From Mycolicibacterium sp. P1-5 (GTDB lineage Bacteria > Actinomycetota > Actinomycetes > Mycobacteriales > Mycobacteriaceae), in the NCBI RefSeq assembly GCF_008329565.1, contig NZ_NPKT01000001.1:310001-374000 (forward strand): a DNA stretch of 64,000 bases. Reading direction: 5' to 3'. Numbering within the stretch: the stretch's first letter is position 1; each line of letters opens with the position of its first letter. Shown piece after piece: positions 18,051-26,514 of the stretch. Below the pieces are notes generated by a model, which was not told the DNA's origin, ran no database searches, and saw only the letters and a list, made by a program, of their open reading frames with translations. A program made the translations under genes and the position numbers.

Positions 18051-18064
18051 TTACGTATACGTAA
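18051..18064. promoter_or_regulatory. Perfect 14-base palindrome, putative operator
   Basis: TTACGTATACGTAA is fully self-complementary and AT-rich against a GC-rich background. It lies 26 bases upstream of the ATG of the leftward gene at 18024, where a promoter is expected, and downstream of the IclR gene on the same strand. It could bind a TetR- or GntR-type regulator. Which protein binds it is unknown. Confidence 0.55.
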
Positions 18065-18105
18065 ATTACACGGGTTTACCGGAGGGAGGAAGAACGGCTC
18101 GCGAA

Positions 18106-18831
18106 TTAGTTGTTCGCGCCCGCCAACACGCGGGCGATCCGGGCTGCAGACGCGGCGACCAGCGGCTGACATCGCTGCGCGAGTATCCGGTCGGAGGTCA
18201 CGATCCCGATCGCCGCGCGTGAGCCGACCGTCGCCGCCACCGACACCATCGGGCCGGCGTAATCGCCGTGGCGCACCACGACCCGCCGGCGGACCTTGTG
18301 CAGTTCACCCCACCAGATTGCATCGGGCTCCCAGCCCTGGACATGGCTCAGCTCGGCCACCACATCCTCGGGCGACAGCCCGGCCAGCGCAGCGACGCCC
18401 AGCGACACCCGGTAGGACGGGATTCGCACCCCGACCGATGTCGGCACCTGGCGCGCCGACGGACCGCCCAACTTGTCCAGGTGAACGACTTCGCCCCGGT
18501 CCAGCAGTCCCAGGTGCACGACCGCGCCGGTCCGCACCTGCAACTCGTGCAGCACCGGTGCCGCCACCGAGCGCAGCCGAACATCAGCGCTGTCCCCCGC
18601 GCCCCAGGCGGACGTGCGCGCGCCGAGCCGGTAACCGCGGCCGGAATGCGTCAGCCACTGCAGCCGCACCAACTGATCGAGAATGCGGTGCGTGGTCGAG
18701 CGCGGCAGATGCGCCCGCGCCGCGATCTGGTCCAGCGTGAGTCCCGCGGACGTGTCTTCAAAAGCGTCGATGATGGCCGTGAACCGGTCGAGCATCGAGG
18801 CGGGAGCGGTGTCGCTCAGAGCCGCGGTCAT
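18106..18831 (-). CDS. IclR-family transcriptional regulator
   Basis: A 241-residue regulator. The N-terminal winged helix reads LTLDQIAARAHLPRSTTHRILDQLVRLQWL, and the C-terminal effector domain includes ATVGSRAAIGIV. The ATG at 18831 is chosen because AGGAG lies 5 bases upstream; the longer open frame is antisense to the neighbouring oxidoreductase. It is divergent from a LLM-NTF2-SDR cassette starting at 18937 and probably controls it. IclR proteins often sense small catabolic acids. Confidence 0.88.
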   Translation of the reverse strand: MTAALSDTAPASMLDRFTAIIDAFEDTSAGLTLDQIAARAHLPRSTTHRILDQLVRLQWLTHSGRGYRLGARTSAWGAGDSADVRLRSVAAPVLHELQVRTGAVVHLGLLDRGEVVHLDKLGGPSARQVPTSVGVRIPSYRVSLGVAALAGLSPEDVVAELSHVQGWEPDAIWWGELHKVRRRVVVRHGDYAGPMVSVAATVGSRAAIGIVTSDRILAQRCQPLVAASAARIARVLAGANN

Positions 18832-18865
18832 CAGCACTCCTGTCCGCTTGGGGAGAATTCGTTCT

Positions 18866-18881
18866 ACCGCACCGTAGCGGT
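18866..18881. promoter_or_regulatory. Short inverted repeat in the IclR divergent promoter
   Basis: ACCGC-ACCGTA-GCGGT has 5-base arms with a 6-base spacer. It sits in the 105-base gap between iclR (start 18831) and the oxidoreductase at 18937. The position suits an IclR operator, but the arms are short and GC-rich. Confidence 0.3.
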
Positions 18882-18936
18882 CTCGATCACCGGGACGCAA
18901 GCATTCAGTCGGTGTGGCGCCGGTTAGAACAGCACA

Positions 18937-19791
18937 GTGCGGATCGGACTGTCGACGCCCATGGTGATGCAGCTGCCCGGGGTGTCCTCCGAGTGGGAGA
19001 CCCACGCAGGAGTCGACGACCTCGCGCGCATCGCCCGCACCGCCGACGAGCTGGGCTTCGATCACCTCACCTGCGCCGAACACATCGCCGTCCCCGTCGG
19101 GGAAGGCGACCAGCGCGGCCTGACTTACTGGGACCCGCTCTCGACATTCGGTTTCCTGGCCGCCCACACCAGCCGCATCTCGCTGGCGACGTCGGTGGTG
19201 GTGCTGGGCTATCACCACCCGCTGGAGATCGCCAAGCGGTTCGGCACGCTGGACCGGCTCAGCGAGGGCCGGCTGGTGCTCGGCGTCGGCGTCGGCTCAC
19301 TGCAAGAAGAGTTCGAATTACTCGGCGCGGAATTCGACGGCCGCGGCGAACGCGCCGACGACGCCATCCGGGCGCTGCGCGCATCGCTGTCCACCACCAG
19401 ACCCGCCTACCGCGGCAGCCACTACGCGTTCGACGGTCTCGCCGTCGAACCCTGCGCCGTACAGAAGCGGGTTCCGATCTGGGTCGGCGGGCGCACCTTA
19501 CGTTCACTGCGCCGGGCGGCACGTCTGGCCGACGGCTGGATTCCGTTCGGGCTGAGCACCATCGATATCGAGGCGATGCTGGCCAAAGAAGACCTCCCGC
19601 CCGGATTCGAGGTCGTGCTGTCCACCGGCCATGGCGTCGATCCCATCGCCGACCCTGACCGAACCACCAAGCGCCTCAGCGCTTTACGCGACGTCGGCGC
19701 CACCGCTGTCACGTGTTCGGTGAGCGCCGACTCCCCCGACCACTACTGCGGCCAGCTCGCCGCATTGAAGGATCTGGCCGGCGCACTGTAG
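18937..19791 (+). CDS. LLM-class, probably F420-dependent, oxidoreductase
   Basis: A 284-residue luciferase-like monooxygenase-fold protein. Typical elements are the TIM-barrel start MRIGLSTPMV, DHLTCAEHI, TSVVVLGYHHPLEIAKRFGTLD, the highly conserved LSEGRLVLGVGVG, and a late WVGGRTLRSLRRAARLADGW. In mycobacteria such proteins usually use coenzyme F420. The GTG start at 18937 has only weak ribosome-site purines. It is followed 10 bases later by an NTF2-fold gene and an SDR gene, forming an apparent catabolic operon facing the IclR regulator. Confidence 0.88.
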   Translation: MRIGLSTPMVMQLPGVSSEWETHAGVDDLARIARTADELGFDHLTCAEHIAVPVGEGDQRGLTYWDPLSTFGFLAAHTSRISLATSVVVLGYHHPLEIAKRFGTLDRLSEGRLVLGVGVGSLQEEFELLGAEFDGRGERADDAIRALRASLSTTRPAYRGSHYAFDGLAVEPCAVQKRVPIWVGGRTLRSLRRAARLADGWIPFGLSTIDIEAMLAKEDLPPGFEVVLSTGHGVDPIADPDRTTKRLSALRDVGATAVTCSVSADSPDHYCGQLAALKDLAGAL

Positions 19792-19801
19792 AGAGGAAGC
19801 C

Positions 19802-20284
19802 GTGAGCGACACCCTGGAGAACCTCGAGAAGCGATTGAAAACCCTTGAGGACGAACGTGATATCGCCCGGCTCATCGCCTCCTACGGGCCACTCGTCGAT
19901 TCCGGTGACCCTGACGCCGTTGCCGCGCTCTGGGCGGTCGACGGCGATTACGACACCGGCGACTGGCAGATGTCGAGCCGCGACGATGTCGCCGCCATGG
20001 TGCGTTCCGAGGAACACCAGGGCTTGATCGCTCGCGGCTGCTGTCATTTCTTCGGGCCGCCCGCCGTCACCGTTGACGGTGACCAGGCCGTCGCGATCTG
20101 CCAGTCCATGCTGTTGGTGCGCCGCGAATCCCGTGGCTTCGCCGTCGCCCGCGCCGGTGTGCACCTTCTCCGCCTGCAACGCAATGACGGCGGCTGGGAG
20201 ATCCTCAGCCGCACCGCCCGCCAGCTCGACGGCAGCGGTCACGCCGCCGAGCTGATCGCTGCCGCGTTCGGGGCCGCCCGATGA
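19802..20284 (+). CDS. SnoaL/NTF2-like fold protein
   Basis: A 160-residue NTF2-like protein with an N-terminal helical segment rich in Glu and Lys, then DIARLIASYGPLVDSGDPDAVAALWAVDGDY, the usual opening of SnoaL-type domains. The GTG start follows GAGAGGAAG. It overlaps the next SDR gene by ATGA. Members act as ketosteroid isomerases, dehydratases or cyclases. The LLM and SDR neighbours suggest a small hydrophobic ketone or alcohol as substrate; this is inference. Confidence 0.83.
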   Translation: MSDTLENLEKRLKTLEDERDIARLIASYGPLVDSGDPDAVAALWAVDGDYDTGDWQMSSRDDVAAMVRSEEHQGLIARGCCHFFGPPAVTVDGDQAVAICQSMLLVRRESRGFAVARAGVHLLRLQRNDGGWEILSRTARQLDGSGHAAELIAAAFGAAR

Positions 20285-21057
20285 GCGGCGCGCTGGACGG
20301 CAGGGTCGCGCTGGTCACCGGTGCCGGTGCCGGAATCGGTGCGGGCATCGCCCGGAAGTTCGCCGACGAGGGCGCCCGCGTGGTGGTGGCCGAATTCGAC
20401 TCCGCAGCAGGAACTTCGGTGGCGGACGAGATCGGTGGACTGTTCGTCGCCACCGATGTCTCGAAGCGCGACCAGGTGGAGAACGCCGTCGCCGCAGCGG
20501 TTTCCGAATACGGTTCGATCGACGTCCTGGTGAACAACGCCTGGGGTGGCGGCGGAATCGGGCGGGTGGAGAACAAGACCGACGACGAACTGGCGCACGG
20601 TCTCGCCGTCGGCTACTACGGCCCGTTCTGGGCGATGCGAGCGGCCTTCGGGCACATGAAGGAACGCGGCTGGGGCCGGGTGATCAACATGTGCAGCCTC
20701 AACGGCGTCAACGCCCATATCGGCTCGCTGGAGTACAACGCCGCCAAGGAGGCGCTGCGCACACTCACTCGCACCGCCGCGCGGGAATGGGCGCCGACCG
20801 GGGTGACCGTCAACGCGATCTGCCCGGCCGCCAGGAGCAAGGCCTTCCTGGCTGTGGCCGCGCAGCACCCCGAGATCGAGGCGATCGCCGATGCTGCCAA
20901 CCCGATGGGTCGGATGGGCGACCCGTACGACGACATCGCGCCGGTCGCGGTGTTCCTGGCCGGTGAGGGCTCGCGCTACCTCACCGGCAACACACTGTTC
21001 GCCGACGGCGGCAGCCACATCAACGGCGTGGCCTGGGCACCCGACTTGGGTGATTAA
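20281..21057 (+). CDS. Short-chain dehydrogenase/reductase
   Basis: A 258-residue classical SDR: cofactor loop [12 protein letters not shown], acidic DVS at the adenine pocket, NNAW, the catalytic serine in [15 protein letters not shown] as YxxxK, and a C-terminal [12 protein letters not shown]. It overlaps the NTF2 gene by 4 bases and is the third gene of the LLM-NTF2-SDR cassette. Its TAA shares the palindrome TTAA with the stop of the convergent acyl-CoA dehydrogenase. Confidence 0.9.
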   Translation: MSGALDGRVALVTGAGAGIGAGIARKFADEGARVVVAEFDSAAGTSVADEIGGLFVATDVSKRDQVENAVAAAVSEYGSIDVLVNNAWGGGGIGRVENKTDDELAHGLAVGYYGPFWAMRAAFGHMKERGWGRVINMCSLNGVNAHIGSLEYNAAKEALRTLTRTAAREWAPTGVTVNAICPAARSKAFLAVAAQHPEIEAIADAANPMGRMGDPYDDIAPVAVFLAGEGSRYLTGNTLFADGGSHINGVAWAPDLGD

Positions 21058-22265
21058 CGCAGCGGCAGACCGGTCAGCGCGCGTGCGATCACCAGCCGCT
21101 GAATTTCGCTGGTGCCCTCGAAGATCGTGAAGATCTTGGCATCGCGGTGCATCCGCTCGACCGGGTAATCGCGGGTGTAGCCGTTGCCGCCGAGGATCTG
21201 GATCGCCTCGTCGGTGACGTACACCGCGGTCTCGCTGGCGAACAGCTTGGCCATCGAGCCCTCCGCCGAGGCGAACGGCTTGTTGTTGCGCATCATCCAG
21301 CCGGCCCGCCAGATCAGCAACCGAGAGGCGTCGATGCGGCTCTTCATGTCCGCAAGCTTGAAGCCGGTACCCTGGAAGTCCCCGATCGGACGGCCGAATT
21401 GCTCACGCTGGCAGGCGTATTCGAGCGCGTACTCGTAAGCGGCCCGGGCGACGCCCAGCGCCATCGCACCGACGGCCGGCCGGGTGCGCTCGAACGTCGC
21501 CATCGCGGCCTGCCCGGAGGTGCGCTTGCCTTCGCGGGCGCGGGCGACGCGCTGCTCGAATTTCTCCATTCCGCCCAGGATCAGGTTGCCGGGCAGGCGC
21601 ACGTTGTCCAGCACCACCTCGGCGGTGTGCGAGGCGCGAATACCGTGCTTCTTGAACTTCTGCCCCTGCGAGAAGCCAGGGGTGTTCGGCGGGATGATGA
21701 AGGTGGCCTGGCCTCGCGTGCCGAGCTCGGGATGCACCGAGGCGACCACGATGTGGACGTTGGCGATGCCGCCATTGGTGGCCCAGGTCTTGGTGCCGTC
21801 CAGCACCCACTCGTCGGTGGCCTGCTCGTAGCGGGCGCGGGTGCGCACGGCGCCGACGTCGGAACCGGCCCCCGGCTCCGACGAGCAGAACGCCGCCAGG
21901 TGCGGATCGCCGGGCGTACCGAACATCTCGGGCAGCCAGTGGCCGAGCTGCTCGGGGGTGCCATTGGCGGCCAGCGACGCGGCGGCCAGCCCGGTGCCCA
22001 GGATCGACAGCGCGATGCCGGCGTCGCCCCAGAACAGCTCCTCGAAAACGGTGATCATCCCGAGGCCGGACGGTTCAGCCGACATCTCGGCGAACAGCTC
22101 AGGGGTATACAGACCGACCTTGGCGGCCTCTTGGATCAACGGCCAGGGGGTTTCCTCGCGCTCATCCCACTCGGCGGCCGCGGGTCGCACCACGTCGGCG
22201 GCGAACTGATGCACCCAGTCGCGGACGTGGACTACTTCTTCAGGCAGTTCAAGGGAGAAAGTCAT
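21054..22265 (-). CDS. Acyl-CoA dehydrogenase
   Basis: A 403-residue FAD enzyme introducing a 2,3 double bond into an acyl-CoA. Conserved blocks are [21 protein letters not shown], and the C-terminal [24 protein letters not shown] followed by [10 protein letters not shown], which carries the catalytic glutamate of the short/medium-chain type. The length is normal. It is encoded alone on this strand, with a perfect inverted repeat 49 bases upstream of its ATG that could be its operator. The chain-length preference is unknown. Confidence 0.92.
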   Translation of the reverse strand: MTFSLELPEEVVHVRDWVHQFAADVVRPAAAEWDEREETPWPLIQEAAKVGLYTPELFAEMSAEPSGLGMITVFEELFWGDAGIALSILGTGLAAASLAANGTPEQLGHWLPEMFGTPGDPHLAAFCSSEPGAGSDVGAVRTRARYEQATDEWVLDGTKTWATNGGIANVHIVVASVHPELGTRGQATFIIPPNTPGFSQGQKFKKHGIRASHTAEVVLDNVRLPGNLILGGMEKFEQRVARAREGKRTSGQAAMATFERTRPAVGAMALGVARAAYEYALEYACQREQFGRPIGDFQGTGFKLADMKSRIDASRLLIWRAGWMMRNNKPFASAEGSMAKLFASETAVYVTDEAIQILGGNGYTRDYPVERMHRDAKIFTIFEGTSEIQRLVIARALTGLPLR

Positions 22266-22313
22266 GGCTGTGCAGGCTCCGGATCAAGTCGTGCCGCGGC
22301 GGCGGTAAATCTC

Positions 22314-22332
22314 GTACAGTGAACGACTGTAC
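22314..22332. promoter_or_regulatory. Perfect inverted repeat upstream of acyl-CoA dehydrogenase
   Basis: GTACAGT-GAACG-ACTGTAC has perfect 7-base arms and a 5-base centre. It lies 49-67 bases upstream of the ATG at 22265, in the 113-base gap before the DUF3097 gene. Form and place suit a TetR/FadR-type fatty-acid regulator. The binding protein is not identified. Confidence 0.55.
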
Positions 22333-22378
22333 ACCGAATGCGTCGCGATCGGACCTGCGACGTTCGTCACACAGCGGA

Positions 22379-23218
22379 TCAGGCGGGTTGCGTTACGAAA
22401 TCGATGAGTTCCTCGACGCGCCCTATCAGCTCCGGCTCCAGGTCAGCCCAATCCCGCACCGAGGAGCGGATGCGCTGCCATGCCCGGGCGATATCGGCCT
22501 GTTCCCGGTGCGGCCACTTCAGCGCCGCACAGATCCCGTGCTTCCACTCGACATTGCGCGGGATCGACGGCCACGCCGACAGCCCCACCCGCTCGGGCTT
22601 GACGGCCTGCCAGATGTCGACATACGGATGGCCGACCACCAGGGTGTGCTCACCGCCCGGCCCGCGCCGGACTTCCTCGGCGATGCGGGCTTCCTTGGAG
22701 CCGGCCACCAGATGGTCGACCAGGACACCGAGCCGGCGGCCGGGAGCGGGCCGGAACTCTTTGACGATCCCGGCCAGGTCGTCGACGCCCCCCAGATATT
22801 CGACGACGACGCCTTCGACGCGGAGGTCCTCGCCCCAGACCTGCTCGACGAGCTCGGCGTCGTGGCGGCCCTCGACGTAGATGCGGCTGGGCATCGCGAT
22901 CTTGGCGCGGGCATCGGCGACCTTCACCGAGCCGGATTTCGTGCGTTGTCCAGCCGCGGGCGCCGATCGTCGAAGACCGGTGAGGATCACCGGCTTGCCC
23001 TCGTAGAGGAAGCCGGGGCCGAGCGGAAACACCCGTCGGCGGCCCTTGCGGTCCTCGAGTTCCACCCGAGATCCCTCGACGCCAACGACGGCGCCGACGA
23101 ACCCCGACTGCGGGTCCTCGACGACCATCCCTAGTTCGACGGCCTGTTCTGTCGAGCGGGTTCGGTTCGAGTTGTGCGGGTTGTTGGCCAGTACGTCGGC
23201 GCCATAGCGATCAGCCAC
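22379..23218 (-). CDS. DUF3097 family protein
   Basis: A 279-residue actinobacterial protein of unknown function. Recognisable stretches are DARAKIAMPSRIYVEGRHDAELVEQVWG, VVEYLGGVDDL, and HPYVDIWQAVKPERVGL. The middle resembles a TOPRIM-like fold (an EGRHDAE motif with later acidic residues), which would suggest nucleic-acid or phosphotransfer chemistry. I chose the GTG at 23218 (VADRYGADVL); the longer frame has no start signal. It is divergent from the esterase gene at 23305. Confidence 0.85.
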   Translation of the reverse strand: MADRYGADVLANNPHNSNRTRSTEQAVELGMVVEDPQSGFVGAVVGVEGSRVELEDRKGRRRVFPLGPGFLYEGKPVILTGLRRSAPAAGQRTKSGSVKVADARAKIAMPSRIYVEGRHDAELVEQVWGEDLRVEGVVVEYLGGVDDLAGIVKEFRPAPGRRLGVLVDHLVAGSKEARIAEEVRRGPGGEHTLVVGHPYVDIWQAVKPERVGLSAWPSIPRNVEWKHGICAALKWPHREQADIARAWQRIRSSVRDWADLEPELIGRVEELIDFVTQPA

Positions 23219-23304
23219 CCGGCGATCGTAGGGGCCGCCGCCCCGAATCTGGCCCTGCGGCGCGGCGCGTCGACATATCCTCTCTCCCAACAGGAGGGTC
23301 GACC

Positions 23305-24534
23305 GTGCTCAAAGTCGCAGTGCCGCCGGACATGATGGGCGGTGACGTCGCGGAGGGGTACGGCAAGGTCGCCGACGCCTTCCGGGCGAATTTGGCCTCC
23401 GGCAAGGAAATCGGCGCCGCAGCGACCGTCTACCGGGACGGCGTCAAGGTTGTCGACCTGTGGGGCGGTTACCGCAACGGGCTCACGAAGACGCCGTGGC
23501 AGGCCGACACGATGGTCAACATGTTCTCCACCACGAAGGGCATCACCGCGCTGACCTTCGCACTGGCGGTGTCGAAAGGCCTGCTGTCCTACGACGCCAA
23601 GGTCGCCGACTACTGGCCGGAATTCGCTCACGCAGGCAAGGGCGAGGTGACCGTCCGCCAACTGCTCGGCCATCAAGCCGGGCTGTGTGCGCTCACCCCG
23701 CCGCCGAGCCTGGCCGACATCGCCGACCCGGACCGGTTGGCAACGATGCTGGCCCGCCAGGTGCCGGCATGGCGGCCGGGCACCCGCCACGGTTACCACG
23801 CGATCACGCTGGGCTGGTACCAGTCCGAGTTGATCCGGCGCACCGACCCGGCCGGCCGCACGGTGGGCCGGTTCCTGGCCGACGAGATCGCGGTGCCGCT
23901 CGGGTTGGACCTGCACATCGGGCTCCCGGCCGACGTGGATCGCAGCCGAATCGCGCTGTTACATCAGTGGAAACGAGCCGAATCGTTGCTTCACCTGAAC
24001 GTGATGCCCGCGGGCTTCGCGATCGCCGCGCTCAACCCGGTAGGGCTGGCCGCGCGGACCACCGGTGTGCCCAGCGACGTCAAGCCGTGGGACGGCGACT
24101 ACAACCGCGACGCAGTACGCGCGGTGGAAATGCCGTCCAGCAATGGGATTGGGACGGCACGGGCGGTGGCCCGGTTCTACGGTGCCGCGGCCACCGGCGG
24201 CGCCGACCTGGGCCTGACCGAGGATGTTGTGCGGGAACTCGAGGCGCCGGCCAGACAACCAAGCGGCGGTATCCGCGACAGGGTAATGAACGTGAAGGTG
24301 TTGTTCTCGCTGGGATTCTGCAAACCCTTGCCGCCTATTCAGTTCGGCTCGTCCGACAAGGCTTTCGGCACACCAGGCTTCGGCGGCTCGTTCGGATTCG
24401 CCGATCCCGACACCGGGGTGGGCTTCGGCTACGTCATGAACCGCCTGGGCTTCCACCTGGCCAGCGACCCACGTGAGCTCGCCCTTCGCCAGGCGGTGTT
24501 CCGGGACGTGCTGGGCGCCCGGCCGCAGTCTTAA
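23305..24534 (+). CDS. Beta-lactamase-fold serine hydrolase/esterase
   Basis: A 409-residue EstB/class C beta-lactamase-type hydrolase, similar in kind to mycobacterial LipP-like proteins. The nucleophile motif SxxK is Ser75-Thr-Thr-Lys78 in MFSTTKGITAL. A YH motif occurs in RHGYHAITLGWY, and GTPGFGGSFGFADP is the conserved C-terminal region. No signal peptide is seen, so it is probably cytoplasmic. The GTG start has AGGAGGG 6 bases upstream. Its stop shares TTAA with the convergent zinc peptidase. The natural substrate is likely an ester rather than a beta-lactam. Confidence 0.87.
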   Translation: MLKVAVPPDMMGGDVAEGYGKVADAFRANLASGKEIGAAATVYRDGVKVVDLWGGYRNGLTKTPWQADTMVNMFSTTKGITALTFALAVSKGLLSYDAKVADYWPEFAHAGKGEVTVRQLLGHQAGLCALTPPPSLADIADPDRLATMLARQVPAWRPGTRHGYHAITLGWYQSELIRRTDPAGRTVGRFLADEIAVPLGLDLHIGLPADVDRSRIALLHQWKRAESLLHLNVMPAGFAIAALNPVGLAARTTGVPSDVKPWDGDYNRDAVRAVEMPSSNGIGTARAVARFYGAAATGGADLGLTEDVVRELEAPARQPSGGIRDRVMNVKVLFSLGFCKPLPPIQFGSSDKAFGTPGFGGSFGFADPDTGVGFGYVMNRLGFHLASDPRELALRQAVFRDVLGARPQS

Positions 24535-25559
24535 CCGGACGCCACGTCGTCGATGACGGTGTGGATGAAGCGCATCTTTTCCAGCACCGGCACCGGCAGC
24601 ACGAAAGGATAGAGATCGTCCTTGCCCATCGACCGGTTCACCATGTTCAACGACCACGCCAGCGGTAACCACATCTCGAGGATGTTGTCGAAACCACTGG
24701 GCCCCAGCACCCTTCGTTCATATGTGGCATTGGCCGGAGCAATGCCGAATGCCGCGGCGGTGTCCAGGGTGTCGCGGATGTGCAGGTAGTGCGCGAATGT
24801 CTCGGCCCAGTCCTCGGCCGGATGCATGGTCGCGTAGGAGGACACGTAGTTCTCCTCCCACCCGGGCGGCGCACCCTCGCTGTAATGCCGGTCCAGTGCG
24901 GCCTGGTAATCGGCATCCGGATCGCCGAACAATTCGGTGAACCGTCCGAGGTGCTCCGGTGAGCTTCCGACAAGCCGGTAGAAGAAGTAGTGACCGATCT
25001 CATGACGGAAATGACCCAACAGGGTGCGGTACGGTTCGTCCATCGAGGTCCGCAACTGCTCGCGATGGACGTCATCACTCTCCGCGAGATCCAGTGTGAT
25101 CAAACCATTGTCGTGCCCGGTGAACACCTTCTCGTTTGCGCTGGACAACAGGTCGAAAGCCAGCCCGTAATCCGGGTCTTCGTCACGGCCGACGATCGGC
25201 AGCTTGAGTTCGTGCAGTTCGGCGATGAGGCGCCGCTTGGCGCGTTCCGCCAGCGCGAAGGCGGCCAGTGCGCCGGTGTCGCTGTCACTTGGCCGGGTGC
25301 GTGTGAGCCGGCAGGACGCGCAGAGTTGCCGGACCGGCTCCACGTGAACGAGCCAATTACATTCGGCAAGATGAAGATTCGCACACAGCTGGAACTCAGC
25401 GGCGTCGACCGCCCCACCGTGCTCACTCTCCTCGCCGGAGGCGATAACCAGGAACGCCATGTCGTCCAGTGAGAAACCGACTGAGCTTCCGCACGACAGG
25501 CAAACCGAGTTCTCGAACGCCAGATGCTGGCCGCAGTTCGGACAGATGAAATCACGCAC
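24531..25559 (-). CDS. Zinc-ribbon metallopeptidase, Rv2568c-like
   Basis: A 342-residue protein with two zinc features. The N-terminal ribbon has Cys6, Cys9, Cys20 and Cys23, with two further CxxC-type pairs around residues 60-83. The peptidase motif HEIGH (His186, His190) is followed by a distal EDWAETFAHYLH that can give the third ligand. The GTG at 25559 overlaps the upstream transglutaminase stop by 8 bases. It is the last gene of the ATP-grasp/alpha-E, transglutaminase, peptidase operon, in which it may cut or recycle the peptide tag. That role is inferred. Confidence 0.85.
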   Translation of the reverse strand: MRDFICPNCGQHLAFENSVCLSCGSSVGFSLDDMAFLVIASGEESEHGGAVDAAEFQLCANLHLAECNWLVHVEPVRQLCASCRLTRTRPSDSDTGALAAFALAERAKRRLIAELHELKLPIVGRDEDPDYGLAFDLLSSANEKVFTGHDNGLITLDLAESDDVHREQLRTSMDEPYRTLLGHFRHEIGHYFFYRLVGSSPEHLGRFTELFGDPDADYQAALDRHYSEGAPPGWEENYVSSYATMHPAEDWAETFAHYLHIRDTLDTAAAFGIAPANATYERRVLGPSGFDNILEMWLPLAWSLNMVNRSMGKDDLYPFVLPVPVLEKMRFIHTVIDDVASG

Positions 25560-26514
25560 GCGAAACACCCCCGTCGTATGGTGCGACGTCGACCGAGACG
25601 TCAATCACACTGTGGTCGGACTCGGTGTAGATGATCCCCCGCAACGGCGGAATATCGGCATAGTCCCGCCCCCAGCCGACGGTGATGTAGCGTTGGTCGA
25701 CCAGTTGGTCATTGGTGGGATCAAGGCCGAGCCAATCGTTTTGCGGGGTCCACACCGCGGCCCAGGCATGAGTGGCGTCCACGCCGTGCATCCGTTCCCT
25801 TCCCGGCGGTGGGTCGGTGGCAAGGTAGCCCGACACGTAACTCGCCGCCAGTCCGTTGGCACGCAGGCAGGCGATCGCCAGCCGGGCGAAGTCCTGACAT
25901 ACCCCTTCTCGAGCCACCAAAACCTGGCTCACCTGGGTGGACACCGTCGTGGACCCCGACTTGTAGGTGAAATCGGAGAAGATCCGGGAGTTGAGGTCAC
26001 GCAGCACATCGACGAGTGGACGGCCCGGCTCGAAACTTGGTGCGGCGTAGTCACGTACCGCGGCGGTGATCTCAGGCGGGCGCAGGTCGAGGCTGAACTC
26101 GGAGGCCAGCGCTCCGTTGTGGCCTACTGGCCGGACGGCTTCCCAAGGTGACAACGCCCAGGCTGCCTCGTACCGCTCGGTCGGCGGCGGATCGACCTCG
26201 ACGACCGAGCGACTCGTCACGATCAGCGCCCGGTGGTGTTCGGTGACATGGAAGTAGGAGCTGATATTGCCGTAGGCATCCAGGCTGGTGGACCGGTCCG
26301 CCGGTACCGGGTCGACATCGAGTTCGTATGCGAGGCAACGTTGTCCGACGGTGTCGCGGGGGGTGAGATGGCCCCGGCCGTAGGAACTGGTGACCACATC
26401 GGAGTAGCCGTACTCGGTTCGATGGGTGATCGTGTACACCCTCGATTCCCGGATCGCTTCGCTCTCCCCCTCGCCTTCGGCCGGGCGGTGCCCCCAGCCC
26501 ACCGGCGTGGTCAT
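25552..26514 (-). CDS. Transglutaminase-like cysteine protease, Rv2569c-like
   Basis: A 320-residue protein with an N-terminal beta domain (YTITHRTEYGYSDVVTSSYGRGHLTPR) and a transglutaminase-fold core. The triad is Cys206 (REGVCQDFARLA), His249 (DATHAWAAVW) and Asp265 (LGLDPTND). The ATG at 26514 overlaps the upstream ATP-grasp stop by ATGA. Bacterial members of this family are thought to act as peptidases or amidases on peptide tags made by the linked ATP-grasp ligase. Confidence 0.9.
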   Translation of the reverse strand: MTTPVGWGHRPAEGEGESEAIRESRVYTITHRTEYGYSDVVTSSYGRGHLTPRDTVGQRCLAYELDVDPVPADRSTSLDAYGNISSYFHVTEHHRALIVTSRSVVEVDPPPTERYEAAWALSPWEAVRPVGHNGALASEFSLDLRPPEITAAVRDYAAPSFEPGRPLVDVLRDLNSRIFSDFTYKSGSTTVSTQVSQVLVAREGVCQDFARLAIACLRANGLAASYVSGYLATDPPPGRERMHGVDATHAWAAVWTPQNDWLGLDPTNDQLVDQRYITVGWGRDYADIPPLRGIIYTESDHSVIDVSVDVAPYDGGVSRA

